From contig PNAI01000048.1 of NCBI GenBank assembly GCA_003169835.1, positions 56,494 to 120,493 on the forward strand: a stretch of 64,000 nt of DNA, given 5' to 3'. Source of the stretch: Hyphomicrobiales bacterium. Lineage in GTDB: Bacteria > Pseudomonadota > Alphaproteobacteria > Rhizobiales > Xanthobacteraceae. Position numbers and translations under genes: made by a program. Positions 32,368-41,143 of the stretch are shown here, piece after piece. Positions within the stretch are counted from its first letter, which is position 1, and each line of letters begins with the position of its first letter. The notes below the pieces were generated by a model. That model was not told the DNA's origin, did not search any database, and saw only the letters and a program-made list of their open reading frames with translations.

Positions 32368-34603
32368 TGGATCTTGGCACCGGTGATATGGCGGCGGTTT
32401 GCATTCCAGGTTGAGCCTGCGGCCGCTTGGCGGTGCCGTGTACGATGGCCAGCACCTGATCGCGCGGTCCGTCTGCAATCAGCCGGCCGCGATCGAACAG
32501 CAACAGCCGGTCAAGAAGGGTCAACACCGAAAGACGATGCGTCGCAATGATAATCGTCATTTTTTCGGCGGCCAGCGTCTTGAGCCGATCGAGGAACTCT
32601 GCCTCGCTGCGGACGTCGAAATGCGCGGTCGGTTCGTCCAGGAACAAAATGCGCGGCTTGCGAATCAGAACGCGCGCAAGGCCGATGGCCTGCTTCTGGC
32701 CGCCGGAGAGGCTCCGCCCGCCTTCCGCAATCGGCATTTCGTAGCCCAGCGGATGGCCGGCAATGAAGCCCTCGACGCCTGCAAGGCGCGCGGCCTCAAT
32801 GATTTCCGCGTCGGTGGCGTCGGCCTTGCCGAGCGCGATATTGTCGCGCAACTTGCCAAAAAACAGATCGGTATCCTGCAGCGCAAAGCCGATTGCGGTG
32901 CGCAAATCCGCCGGGTCGTACTGCCGGGAGTCGATGCCATCGACCAGGATGCGGCCTTCCTTGGGTTCATAAAACCCCAGCAACAGACGCCCAATGGTGG
33001 TCTTTCCGGAGCCAACCCGCCCGATTATTCCAACTCTCTCGCCCGGCGAGATGTTGAAGGTCACGTTCTCGAGCGCGGCCTGGGGTGCATTCGGATAAGT
33101 GAAATTGACGCGTTCGAAGGCGATGCGACCCTCTTCGATGCGCCGCTTTACATAATTGCGATCCGGCGGGCGCTCGCGCTCGAGCGACATCACACGGTCG
33201 ATGGATCTGAGCGCAGAGATGGTCTGTGTCCCGCGCGTAATCACGGATGCGATACCTGCGATCGGCGCGAGGACACGGCCCGCAAGCATGTTTGCCGCGA
33301 CCAGTGCGCCTACGGAAAGTTTTCCATCCATGATCAGGAAGACGCCGATGATGACCAGGAGCAGGCTGGTGAGCTGCTGGGCAGTATTGGCGCTGGTCAG
33401 CGCGAGAGATGCCCAGAAGTGAACTTCTTCGCCGGAGCGTGCGGTTGCGGCGACCGAGCGTTCCCAAGCCGTCTGCATCCGCGACTCGGCGCCAACGGCG
33501 CGCACGGTCTCGATACCCGAAAGCGATTCGACCAGAACGCCATGCCGTGCGGCCGATTCAGCCTGCAGCCGCCGCATGGCGCGATCGAGCGGGCGCTGCA
33601 GCACCAGTCCGAGGATGACCATGATCGGCAACATGATCAAGGGAACCCACGCCAGCGGACCGGCAACGGCGTACAACACGGCGACGAAGAGGACCGCGAA
33701 CAGCAAATCGGTTGCCGACACGACGCTGCCGGACGTGAAAAAGTCGCGCACGGAATCAAAATCGCGCAATTGATTGGCAAGAATGCCGACCGATTGCGGG
33801 CGCTGCGCCATCTTCACCGACAGCACGTGTTCGAAGATGTTGGCGGCCAGCACAACGTCGATTTTCTTGCCGGTCATGTCGATGATCCGGCTGCGGACCG
33901 TTCGCAGGACAAAGTCGAAGACGATGGCGAGCGCCATGCCGATGGCCAGCGCGATGAGGGACGCGATCGCGCCGTTCGGCACCACGCGGTCGTACACGTT
34001 CATGATGAACAAAGGCGTTGTCAGCGCGATCGTGTTGATGAGGAATGCGGAGAGCGCGACGTGGCTGTAATTGGACCAATAGCGGCGGACGACCGACCAG
34101 AACCAGTGGTCTTTCGGCATGTCTCCCGCAGCGACCGCGCGCTGGTCAGCCGTCGCAACGGGGCGCACGAAGAACACGTAGCCCATGTGATCCGCATTCA
34201 GCGAATCGAATGTGCGGATCTGAGGCGGTGCATTTACGCTGGGGTCGACGATTTTCGCCGATTGCGCCTTGTGATCGATGGCTAGCAGGATGCGCGTTGT
34301 GCCGTCGCGCAGTACAAGAACCGCAGGCAGAACCAGCGCAGGAATTTCGCTGATGGTGCGCTTCATCGCCTCGGCTTCCAGCCCGGCACGCCGGGCGGCG
34401 CGATCGTAAAGCGCTACACGCAGCCGGCCGTCTGTGATCGGCAGACCTCCGAGCAGGGCCTCGCGGCTGACGGCACGGCCATGGTGGGCCGCGAGATACA
34501 GCAGCGAATCCGTAAGCGGATCTCCCGCTCGCTCGGCGACTTTAGGTGGCTCGGAAGGCCGATTGGCCGCCGGCGCAACCAATTTTGGCGTTTGGATGGT
34601 CAA
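32354..34603 (-). CDS. Type I secretion ABC transporter/permease (LapB-like)
   Basis: A 749-residue exporter that drives the adhesin through the envelope. Residues 25-150 form a C39-like domain without the catalytic Cys (DSLLYLAAHHGRAVSREALL), so it recognises rather than cuts its substrate, as in RTX and LapB exporters. Membrane segments fill about 175-440. The ATPase has Walker A GRVGSGKTT (near 530), signature LSGGQKQAIGLARVL, Walker B ILFLDEP and switch His IIIATHR. A 209-bp gap separates it from the upstream TolC-like gene, so it may have its own promoter as well. Confidence 0.95.
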   Translation of the reverse strand: MTIQTPKLVAPAANRPSEPPKVAERAGDPLTDSLLYLAAHHGRAVSREALLGGLPITDGRLRVALYDRAARRAGLEAEAMKRTISEIPALVLPAVLVLRDGTTRILLAIDHKAQSAKIVDPSVNAPPQIRTFDSLNADHMGYVFFVRPVATADQRAVAAGDMPKDHWFWSVVRRYWSNYSHVALSAFLINTIALTTPLFIMNVYDRVVPNGAIASLIALAIGMALAIVFDFVLRTVRSRIIDMTGKKIDVVLAANIFEHVLSVKMAQRPQSVGILANQLRDFDSVRDFFTSGSVVSATDLLFAVLFVAVLYAVAGPLAWVPLIMLPIMVILGLVLQRPLDRAMRRLQAESAARHGVLVESLSGIETVRAVGAESRMQTAWERSVAATARSGEEVHFWASLALTSANTAQQLTSLLLVIIGVFLIMDGKLSVGALVAANMLAGRVLAPIAGIASVITRGTQTISALRSIDRVMSLERERPPDRNYVKRRIEEGRIAFERVNFTYPNAPQAALENVTFNISPGERVGIIGRVGSGKTTIGRLLLGFYEPKEGRILVDGIDSRQYDPADLRTAIGFALQDTDLFFGKLRDNIALGKADATDAEIIEAARLAGVEGFIAGHPLGYEMPIAEGGRSLSGGQKQAIGLARVLIRKPRILFLDEPTAHFDVRSEAEFLDRLKTLAAEKMTIIIATHRLSVLTLLDRLLLFDRGRLIADGPRDQVLAIVHGTAKRPQAQPGMQTAAISPVPRSNAAL

Positions 34604-34812
34604 AGTACCCGCCGCTCAAGTTGCTGCCCCAACTCCGCACCAATACAAGAGAAGGTTTAGTCATGCATCAAGCGAAAAATGCCGACTAAATATAGGCCCT
34701 TAAATGATTATTGTTTCGTGAAGGTCGGCGGCACACCGCGATAAAATTATGGCTTTATTGCCGTTTTTTAAACGACAATGCCGTGTTTGGCGAAAACGCA
34801 GGGGATTATCGA

Positions 34813-36252
34813 CTACCGGGGACCGGGGGCGGAGAGATTAAGGGGCTCCGGGCCGCTGGGTTCTGGCGGATTTATGAGGATGGGTGGAATCTTGAAGGGC
34901 AGGATGCCAATCGGCCTCTGTTCAAGCGGGGCGGCTTCCGCCGGCTTCGGCATGTTCAAGTAGGCCAACAACCGGCCAACGAACGCGAGCAGCTGATAGT
35001 CGCCAAATACGGCAACGCCACGGGCCGAATCGAGCCCAACCAGCCCGCTGAAATATTGGTTGTGGGCGTTGAGCAGGTCGATCAGCGAGCGTTGACCGAG
35101 TTCGTATTCCTTAGTGTAGGCGGAGATGACCTTACGATCGGAGTCGACTTGGCGCTGGAGTGCCGCAACCTGTTCGCTCGCGATCGTTCGCGCGGCCCAG
35201 GCTTTATCGACCGAAGAAAAGGCTTCGCGCTGCAGCCGCGCGTGTCGCTGTGTCGCCTCGATGTAGCGCTCGCTCATTTCAACGCGGCGCCATGAATCTT
35301 GGCCCCCGCGGAAAGCGTCCCAGCTGAATACGACCGCGCCGCTCTGATTTGTGCTGTGGCCGGGAAGGGTCGGACTTGCGTTGTAGTCTTTCTGGGCACG
35401 GCCTTCGAGCGACACTGTGGGAGAGAGCGTGCCGTCGGTGGTGCGAAACGCATAACGCGCCGCTTCGGCATCGGCCCTGGCCGCTTTGATGGTGGGGTTT
35501 TCGGACAAAGCGACCTGCAGAGCGTCTTCTCTCGACCTCGGCAATTGGCCCAAGCGAGATGGGAACCGCAAATTGAAGGGCTCAAGCCCGACCGCGCTTC
35601 GATAAGCGGCGCGGGCTTCGTCAAGATTGCGGCGGTATTGCTGATGAGCGGCTTCGGCGGAAGCGACGCGCTCCGCCGCCTGTTCGAGATCGCCTTCACC
35701 CGCACGGCCGCCGCGGAAACGGGCCTGAACATTGGCAAAAATCTTGCGATGCTCGGCGACGTTGATTTCAGCGACGGAGACGATCCGGGTGTAGCGCGAT
35801 ACCTCGATGTAGGCGCTGATTGCGTCGAGCGCGATCAGTTCCGTGCGCTCATGCACGCGCGCGGCCGCCGCATCGACGCGCGAGGCCTGACGCCAGATAT
35901 CGTTGATCGAAGAAAATCCATCGAACAGGAGCTGCCGCACGATGAGCGACTGGTTGGTCTGAGCCATCCCAACCGCGTTTCCGGTCAGGGTGGGCGTTAT
36001 GTCCGTCTGGTTAAATCTGTTGTAGCCCGTGCGCGCTTCGAGCCGCACTTGCGGCAACAGCGTGCTCTGGGTCTGGCGCATCTCGGATTCGGTCGCGCGA
36101 CGATTTGCGGCGGCCTCTCCGACACCCGGATGGCTTCGAACGGCGTAACTGATGGCGTCAGTTATCGTGAAGGGCTCAGCCGCAACGGCGGGCCCAACAG
36201 CACCTACGACTAGTCCCGAAAAGCATAGGAGAATCACCCCGATACGAGTCAA
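34813..36252 (-). CDS. TolC-family outer membrane channel (LapE-like)
   Basis: A 479-residue outer membrane efflux protein that completes the type I secretion path. I prefer the TTG start at 36252, which has GGGGAG 9 bases upstream and opens a clean signal peptide (TRIGVILLCFSGLVVGAVGP..., cleavage near VAA); ATG 36348 would add 32 residues before it. Two OEP repeats are visible: AAANRRATESEMRQTQSTLL and RARFRGGRAGEGDLEQAAER, then SAYTKEYELGQRSLIDLLNA. A Pro-rich tail ends the protein. It opens the minus-strand run TolC-ABC-HlyD-LapG. Confidence 0.93.
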   Translation of the reverse strand: MTRIGVILLCFSGLVVGAVGPAVAAEPFTITDAISYAVRSHPGVGEAAANRRATESEMRQTQSTLLPQVRLEARTGYNRFNQTDITPTLTGNAVGMAQTNQSLIVRQLLFDGFSSINDIWRQASRVDAAAARVHERTELIALDAISAYIEVSRYTRIVSVAEINVAEHRKIFANVQARFRGGRAGEGDLEQAAERVASAEAAHQQYRRNLDEARAAYRSAVGLEPFNLRFPSRLGQLPRSREDALQVALSENPTIKAARADAEAARYAFRTTDGTLSPTVSLEGRAQKDYNASPTLPGHSTNQSGAVVFSWDAFRGGQDSWRRVEMSERYIEATQRHARLQREAFSSVDKAWAARTIASEQVAALQRQVDSDRKVISAYTKEYELGQRSLIDLLNAHNQYFSGLVGLDSARGVAVFGDYQLLAFVGRLLAYLNMPKPAEAAPLEQRPIGILPFKIPPILINPPEPSGPEPLNLSAPGPR

Positions 36253-36494
36253 AATTAATGTCTCCCCACTTCGAACAACACTCGCGCGGCCGTCGCTAGG
36301 CAAAGTATCAGGGCAGTTTTTAAGCTGCAACTTCGTAAGCTCGCTCATCTACAGTGTGTTGCGTATTAATCATGAAAGGTGACAGAAAGCTTGTAACAAT
36401 CTGCGAAGACCATGTTGTCGAGCGCATCATCACGCAGACTTTTCCATTGAGATTGCTGAGATAAAACTGGTGCGATATCAAAATGTTAACCGAG

Positions 36495-36503
36495 TTATCC
36501 ACA
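36495..36503 (+). promoter_or_regulatory. DnaA-box match TTATCCACA
   Basis: An exact match to the strong DnaA box, flanked by GTTAAC on both sides. A single box is not a replication origin: no dnaA, dnaN, gidA or box cluster is nearby. It could let DnaA influence the secretion operon promoter, or be chance in AT-rich DNA. Confidence 0.35.
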
Positions 36504-36549
36504 GAGTTAACAGCTAGCTAACGAGCGCGAAATAGGTTGCTATACGTAG

Positions 36550-36564
36550 TTAAATTTTATTTAC
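36550..36564 (+). promoter_or_regulatory. CtrA-like half-site pair TTAA-N7-TTAC
   Basis: TTAA-ATTTTAT-TTAC, one base from the CtrA consensus, about 300 bases upstream of the TolC-like start. The same pattern lies before the adhesin gene at 20565-20579. Support is limited to this shared pattern. Confidence 0.28.
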
Positions 36565-36696
36565 CGAATATTCGAGCTTTATTCACCGAATTGAATCGCG
36601 CCGGTATCCAAGAAGTGCTTGACCGCGACTGAAATGACTGAGCGAAGTGATTCGCGCGAATTGAATCGTCGCCGTGATTCGCTTTCGTGCCGACGT

Positions 36697-37224
36697 TCAG
36701 CGTGCGTTGGCTATTCCTGCGACCGGGCTGCCGATGCCGAGCGGTCCGGCGTCGATCAGCACAAAAGCGACACGCGCGCGTTCGTTTCCGCGATTGGCCC
36801 AGGCGTGATTGGTGCCGCGCTGGACCATCACATCGCCGGCTTTGAGCTTTACGGTCGAGTCATCCATGTCCATCTCGATCTCGCCCTCGATGACGATGAC
36901 ATAGTCGATGGTCTCAGTGCGATGCATGTGCGGCTTGTTGCCGGGCGGAAAGTCGATCACCGCGAAGCGTGATCCTTTCGCCGGCGGTGCCGTGCCGAGG
37001 ATGCGGGCGCCCATGTCCTCGACTTTTTCGCCGACTGAAATGTCCGCGAGCGCGCGATCGGTGCACCAGATCAGGGTCGAGGCCATGCCCGGACCGGAAG
37101 ATTTCGCGTTGGTCGCGGGCGCATCTAGGAGAACCTTGGCGATGTTTGTCGCGTTGTGGCCGGTCACCACCCGGCGGATCGGCGGATTGTTCGAATTGTG
37201 TTTGATCATGTTGTGTTTGATCAT
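36697..37224 (-). CDS. Cupin domain-containing protein
   Basis: A 175-residue cupin. Motif one is seen as PPGNKPHMHRTETIDYVIVI followed by EGEIEMD, and motif two as LKAGDVMVQRGTNHAWAN; the His-x-His, Glu and distal His give the metal site. The end RVAFVLIDAGPLGIGSP resembles cupins that accompany aromatic or organic acid catabolism genes. The N-terminus begins with a repeated MIKHN encoded by a 15-base tandem duplication, so translation may start at either ATG (37224 or 37209). It is probably the last gene of the minus-strand catabolic/transport run beginning near 45 kb. Confidence 0.85.
   Translation of the reverse strand: MIKHNMIKHNSNNPPIRRVVTGHNATNIAKVLLDAPATNAKSSGPGMASTLIWCTDRALADISVGEKVEDMGARILGTAPPAKGSRFAVIDFPPGNKPHMHRTETIDYVIVIEGEIEMDMDDSTVKLKAGDVMVQRGTNHAWANRGNERARVAFVLIDAGPLGIGSPVAGIANAR
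37195..37224 (-). repeat. 15-base tandem duplication at the cupin start
   Basis: On the minus strand ATGATCAAACACAAC is followed directly by ATGATCAAACACAAT. The unit duplicates the start codon and the first five codons (MIKHN MIKHN), giving two possible initiation sites. Confidence 0.9.
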
Positions 37225-37291
37225 GGGAGCGATGCCTCGTGCTGGAGGGATAGGGCCACGAATCTAGGCGGGATATGGCCGGTTGCGCCAA

Positions 37292-38257
37292 TCAGCCGGC
37301 GTGCGGAATGACGTTGAGCATTTTCTTCACATCGCCTGCCAGAAAACAGCGCATGTTATGCTCGATGACCGGCATGGCGAGATCGACGTAGACGTCGCAA
37401 AAGCCGCCTTGATGGGTGGTGATGATGACGTTCTCGAACGACCACAGCGGGTGGTCCGCCGGCAGAGGTTCCTTCTGGAACACGTCGAGGGCGGCGCCGG
37501 CAAGTTTGCTCGACCGCAGCGCATCAACCAGCGCGTCCTCGTCGACGATTCCACCGCGCGCGAGATTGACGAGATAGCTCGCCGGTTTCATGGCGGCAAA
37601 AACTTTTGCGTCGATGATATTATGCGTTTCGGTCGAGTAGGGCGTGAGCAGCACGAGATAATCGAGCTCCGGCAGGACGCGTGGCAGCTCGTCGCGCGTG
37701 TGCATGCGATCGAATCCCACGACCGGCCGCACACCCGTGGAGATGCCGATCACTTTCATGCCGAGCGCCTTGCATTTTGGCGCAAGTTTTTCAGCGATCG
37801 CGCCGACGCCAAAGATTCCGACCGTTTTGCCGTCTAGTAGCCTTGCCGGCCAGCGCACCCAGGCTCTTTTATCCTGCGCGCGCACCGCACGCGGGATGTC
37901 GCGGCTGAGCGCGAGCATGCCGGCGAGAGCCGCCTCCGACACCGGCTGGCCATGAACGCCGTGCACGTTGGTGACGATGACGCCGGGTTTCAGCGTGGGT
38001 TGATCGGTAATTCCGTCCAATCCCGTTCCCAGCGCCTGAATCCATTTCATGTTGACGGCGTCTTTGACGTCCACTTTTAGGTTTTTCATCACCTGGCCAA
38101 AGGTGAGAATGATGTCGGCGGTACGCACCAGCGGCATGAAGCTGCCGTGCTGATCGGCGACGTCGATTGTGAGCTCGGGGAACTGCGCGCCGATGCGGGC
38201 ACGATATTGTTCGATGACATCGGGCGGCAGCGTGAGAAGGATGAGCAGGCGCGGCAT
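37292..38257 (-). CDS. D-2-hydroxyacid dehydrogenase family protein
   Basis: A 321-residue NAD(P)-dependent D-isomer 2-hydroxyacid dehydrogenase, which interconverts 2-oxo and D-2-hydroxy acids. The dinucleotide motif is GKTVGIFGVGAIAEKLA. The catalytic residues lie in LVNLARGGIVDEDALVDAL (Arg), FQKEPLPADHPLW (Glu region) and VIITTHQGG (His). ATG 38257 (MPRLLILL) has GAGGT upstream and is preferred over 38296. It sits between the ABC importer and the cupin, which suggests that it oxidises or reduces an imported organic acid or its product. Confidence 0.92.
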   Translation of the reverse strand: MPRLLILLTLPPDVIEQYRARIGAQFPELTIDVADQHGSFMPLVRTADIILTFGQVMKNLKVDVKDAVNMKWIQALGTGLDGITDQPTLKPGVIVTNVHGVHGQPVSEAALAGMLALSRDIPRAVRAQDKRAWVRWPARLLDGKTVGIFGVGAIAEKLAPKCKALGMKVIGISTGVRPVVGFDRMHTRDELPRVLPELDYLVLLTPYSTETHNIIDAKVFAAMKPASYLVNLARGGIVDEDALVDALRSSKLAGAALDVFQKEPLPADHPLWSFENVIITTHQGGFCDVYVDLAMPVIEHNMRCFLAGDVKKMLNVIPHAG

Positions 38258-38356
38258 GCTGACCTCGAACGAATCTAGCAAATGAAATGTAAACACCCCG
38301 ACGACAGGTCAAGTCTTCGGGGCTGAGGGCAACACATCCAGCGCGCAGCGAAGCGC

Positions 38357-39358
38357 TTATTTAAGCCGTTTGGCCGCTTCCTGGACGATACTGAGATCGG
38401 AGTATTTCTTGATGTCGATACTCGACTTCACGAAGCCTAAGTCGCGCGTCAGATCGACGTTTTTCTGCAGCCCGTCGAGATCCGGCATCAAGTTCGGATC
38501 GCGGTAGTAATCCTTGGCTGTAAACAGCCAGCCGAAACGCTCGGGCGGCGCTTTGAGTACGCGGCCGGCGATTTCGGCTGCTTCCTTTTGATTCTTCGGA
38601 TCGATGAACCAGCGCGTGATGATCAGCGTATCTTCCATCATATCGACCAGCGCGGCACGGTTCTTGTCGATGAAGGACTTGCGCGCGGTGAACATAACGA
38701 ACTGCGTGCGCCCAATCGCCTCCCGCATATCGAACAGGCGGTGCGCGACCTTGTTCAATTCTGGATCGAGCGAGAACGGCAGCACCGCGGGAATAAGATC
38801 GGCTTTTTTCTCAAGCAGCAGGGCCTTCATGGTGGGGAACGGCGCTTCGATGACGGTGTAGTCGCGCTTGTCTTCCAGCCCGTGCTTGCGCAGCATCGCG
38901 CGCGAGGCGATGTCGACGCCGCTGCCGGCCACATTGGTCGCCACCACTTTGCCCTTCAGGTCTTCGACCTTTTTGATCGGGCCATCGTTGAGCACGAAAA
39001 ACTCGTTGCTGTAGCGGCCGGTGACTCCATCCTGGAACTCGTCCGAGATCACGCGCAGATCATCGATTCCGGCGTTCAAAATAGCGATCGGAAGGCTCGA
39101 GAAAGCAAAATCGGCGATCTCGAGCTCGCCGTTTGCGATCGCGGTGATCATCGGCGGCGTGCCTTGATAGCGCACCGGTTCGAGCACGTAGGACTTGCCC
39201 ATGTGCTTGGCGAGGTCTTTCTTCTCCAGGATGATCGATCCGATATTGGCGAGCGGAGCGACCCAGGAAAGCCGGATTTTCACCGGCTCGGCATTGGCCG
39301 CAGAGCTGGCTCCCAAAGTTACGGCCAAAGCGGCCAGTACAAATTTCAGCGAACGCAT
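38357..39358 (-). CDS. ABC transporter substrate-binding protein (SsuA/TauA/NMT1-like)
   Basis: A 333-residue periplasmic binding protein of the nitrate/sulfonate/taurine or thiamine-precursor superfamily. The signal peptide ends near SSAANAE (residue 23). Then come IRLSWVAPLANIGSIILEKK, PVRYQGTPPMITAIANGELE and KGKVVATNVAGSGVDIASRA. ATG 39358 has GGGAGGGA upstream. It is followed upstream on the same strand by two permeases and an ATPase, completing an importer. The ligand is not taurine or sulfonate for certain; in this context an organic acid is as likely. Confidence 0.9.
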   Translation of the reverse strand: MRSLKFVLAALAVTLGASSAANAEPVKIRLSWVAPLANIGSIILEKKDLAKHMGKSYVLEPVRYQGTPPMITAIANGELEIADFAFSSLPIAILNAGIDDLRVISDEFQDGVTGRYSNEFFVLNDGPIKKVEDLKGKVVATNVAGSGVDIASRAMLRKHGLEDKRDYTVIEAPFPTMKALLLEKKADLIPAVLPFSLDPELNKVAHRLFDMREAIGRTQFVMFTARKSFIDKNRAALVDMMEDTLIITRWFIDPKNQKEAAEIAGRVLKAPPERFGWLFTAKDYYRDPNLMPDLDGLQKNVDLTRDLGFVKSSIDIKKYSDLSIVQEAAKRLK

Positions 39359-39506
39359 GGATCCCTCCCTCGCGGCAGTGATGCCGCATTTTGGTAGCTT
39401 GGACGGTTTCTATTCGGGAAAAATTAGAGCATCCGTGCGTGGGCAAGGCAAGTCCCGGCGGTGGGCCAGTGCGCCCCAAATCTTCGGAATTTGGAATAAT
39501 TTGGTC

Positions 39507-40364
39507 CTAAACGGTGGTCGGTTCGCTTGCTTCCGGGTGCCAGATCAGCAGACGGCGCCGCAGCAGCGACATGCCTTTGACCAGCACGTAGCCGACGACC
39601 GCGATTTCGACGATGCCCGCGAAAACGCCGCGCGAATTCGCAAAGCGATACTCGGTCATCATTGCGCCGCCGAGACCGTAGCCGCCCATCACCATCTCGG
39701 CGACGACGGCGACGATCATCGCGATCGGCAGCGCGACCTGCAGGCCCGTCATGATTTGCGGCAGAGCTGCGGGCAGGGCGATCTGCCACATTAACTCGCG
39801 GTTATTTGCGCCCATGTTTCGCGCGGACCAGATCAATTCGCGCTCAATGCCGGCAATGCCGGCGATGGTCGCCGTCACGACCGGAAAAATGGCATCGAAC
39901 ACCACCATGGAAATTTTTGAGACGTCGTAGAACCCGAGCCACAGGACTACGATCGGCAGGAACGCAATCTTCGGCATGGGAAAGCCGACGGAAATGATCG
40001 GATCGAAAAACCAGCGCATGATGGCGCTGCGCGACATCAGCATGCCGAGTGCGACGCCGGCGACCATGGAGATCAGAAACCCCGTGATCGCGCGGTAAAG
40101 TGTGAGGCCGGTGTTGATAAACAGATCGCCACCGATCGCGTCGTGCCAGATGCGTTCGAGCACCGCGCTCAGCGGCGGCAGCTGGAACATCGTCACGGCG
40201 CCGCTGCGCGCGAAAACTTCCCAGGCAACGGCTAGCAGCACGATCGGAAGCGAACGCACGGCGCCCCAACACAATGTGCGAAACACGAACGCAAATGCGC
40301 TTTGCTCCGGCTCCAATGCCGTCGCGGAGCCGCGCGCGTTTTCCGCTTGTTCTATTCCCGCCAT
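39507..40364 (-). CDS. ABC transporter permease (SsuC/TauC family)
   Basis: A 285-residue inner membrane permease with six hydrophobic segments. The cytoplasmic EAA loop is IAGIERELIWSARNMGANNR followed by ELMWQIALPAALP, the contact site for the ATPase. Its N-terminus overlaps the next permease gene by 13 bases. Two different permeases in one operon imply a heterodimeric membrane channel. Confidence 0.92.
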   Translation of the reverse strand: MAGIEQAENARGSATALEPEQSAFAFVFRTLCWGAVRSLPIVLLAVAWEVFARSGAVTMFQLPPLSAVLERIWHDAIGGDLFINTGLTLYRAITGFLISMVAGVALGMLMSRSAIMRWFFDPIISVGFPMPKIAFLPIVVLWLGFYDVSKISMVVFDAIFPVVTATIAGIAGIERELIWSARNMGANNRELMWQIALPAALPQIMTGLQVALPIAMIVAVVAEMVMGGYGLGGAMMTEYRFANSRGVFAGIVEIAVVGYVLVKGMSLLRRRLLIWHPEASEPTTV

Positions 40365-41143
40365 CGCAGGATCCGTTGCATCAGCCGCTGGTAGATGCGG
40401 TCTGCGGCGAAGCCGAGGAACGCTACGGTCAATACGACGGCGAACATGGCGTCGTAGGAGCCGTTGTTGCCGAGGTAGCCGATCAGATAGCCGAAGCCTT
40501 GCCGCGCCACGATGAGTTCAGACGTCACCAGCAGGATGAAAGTGAGCGCGAGTGCGGTGCGGATGCCGTTGAGCATTTCCGGAATGGCGCTCGGCAATAC
40601 GACGTCCCACAACATGCGAAGCCGGCCCGCGCCCATGCTGCGCGCCGACCATACCAATGCACGATCGGTTCCACGTGCACCGTTGAAAGCGCCGATCGTG
40701 ACCGGCAGCATGCAGCCGAGGAAGATCAGCAAGATTTTCGAGCCGTCGCCAAAGCCGAGCCAGATCACGGTCACGGGGATCAGCGCCGATTTCGGCATCG
40801 GATAGAACATCTCGACCAATGGCGCGAGCGCTATGTTGACCGGCCGCCACCACGCCATGAAAATCCCTAGCGCTGCACCGATGAGGACGGCGAGCAGGAG
40901 GCCGACACCAGCACGGTAAAGCGAGGAGGCGCCGTGGGTGATGAGGTCGCCGTCCTTGACCAATTCGATCCAAGCTGCCGCTACTTGGCTCAGCGATGGC
41001 AGTGCCGAGGAGGACGCAAACACGAACCGTGCCGTCAGCTCCCAGCCAATGGCGAGCAAGACGAGCGGCAGATAGCGGAAAAGCGACATGGATACCGCTT
41101 GCAGCCGCGTTCGCTCGGGAAGGGCAAGGGCTGCGCTTGTCAC
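40352..41143 (-). CDS. ABC transporter permease (SsuC/TauC family)
   Basis: A 263-residue permease, partner of the one at 39507. The EAA loop reads ARGTDRALVWSARSMGAGRL followed by RMLWDVVLPSAIPEML, and six membrane segments are visible. It overlaps the ATPase gene by 4 bases (ATGA) and the other permease by 13, so the three are translationally coupled. Confidence 0.92.
   Translation of the reverse strand: MTSAALALPERTRLQAVSMSLFRYLPLVLLAIGWELTARFVFASSSALPSLSQVAAAWIELVKDGDLITHGASSLYRAGVGLLLAVLIGAALGIFMAWWRPVNIALAPLVEMFYPMPKSALIPVTVIWLGFGDGSKILLIFLGCMLPVTIGAFNGARGTDRALVWSARSMGAGRLRMLWDVVLPSAIPEMLNGIRTALALTFILLVTSELIVARQGFGYLIGYLGNNGSYDAMFAVVLTVAFLGFAADRIYQRLMQRILRWRE

Larger units (their letters stand above)
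36253..36696. other. AT-rich intergenic region upstream of the secretion genes
   Basis: This stretch of about 440 bases has markedly lower G+C than its flanks and holds no convincing gene. It probably contains the promoter of the TolC-ABC-HlyD-LapG operon. A perfect DnaA box (36495-36503) framed by two GTTAAC hexamers (36485-36490 and 36506-36511) and a TTAA-N7-TTAC site (36550-36564) lie in it. Confidence 0.5.

Noticed and set aside
36485..36600. A replication origin at the DnaA box
   Set aside because: Only one exact box is present, with no dnaA, dnaN or similar genes and no box cluster.
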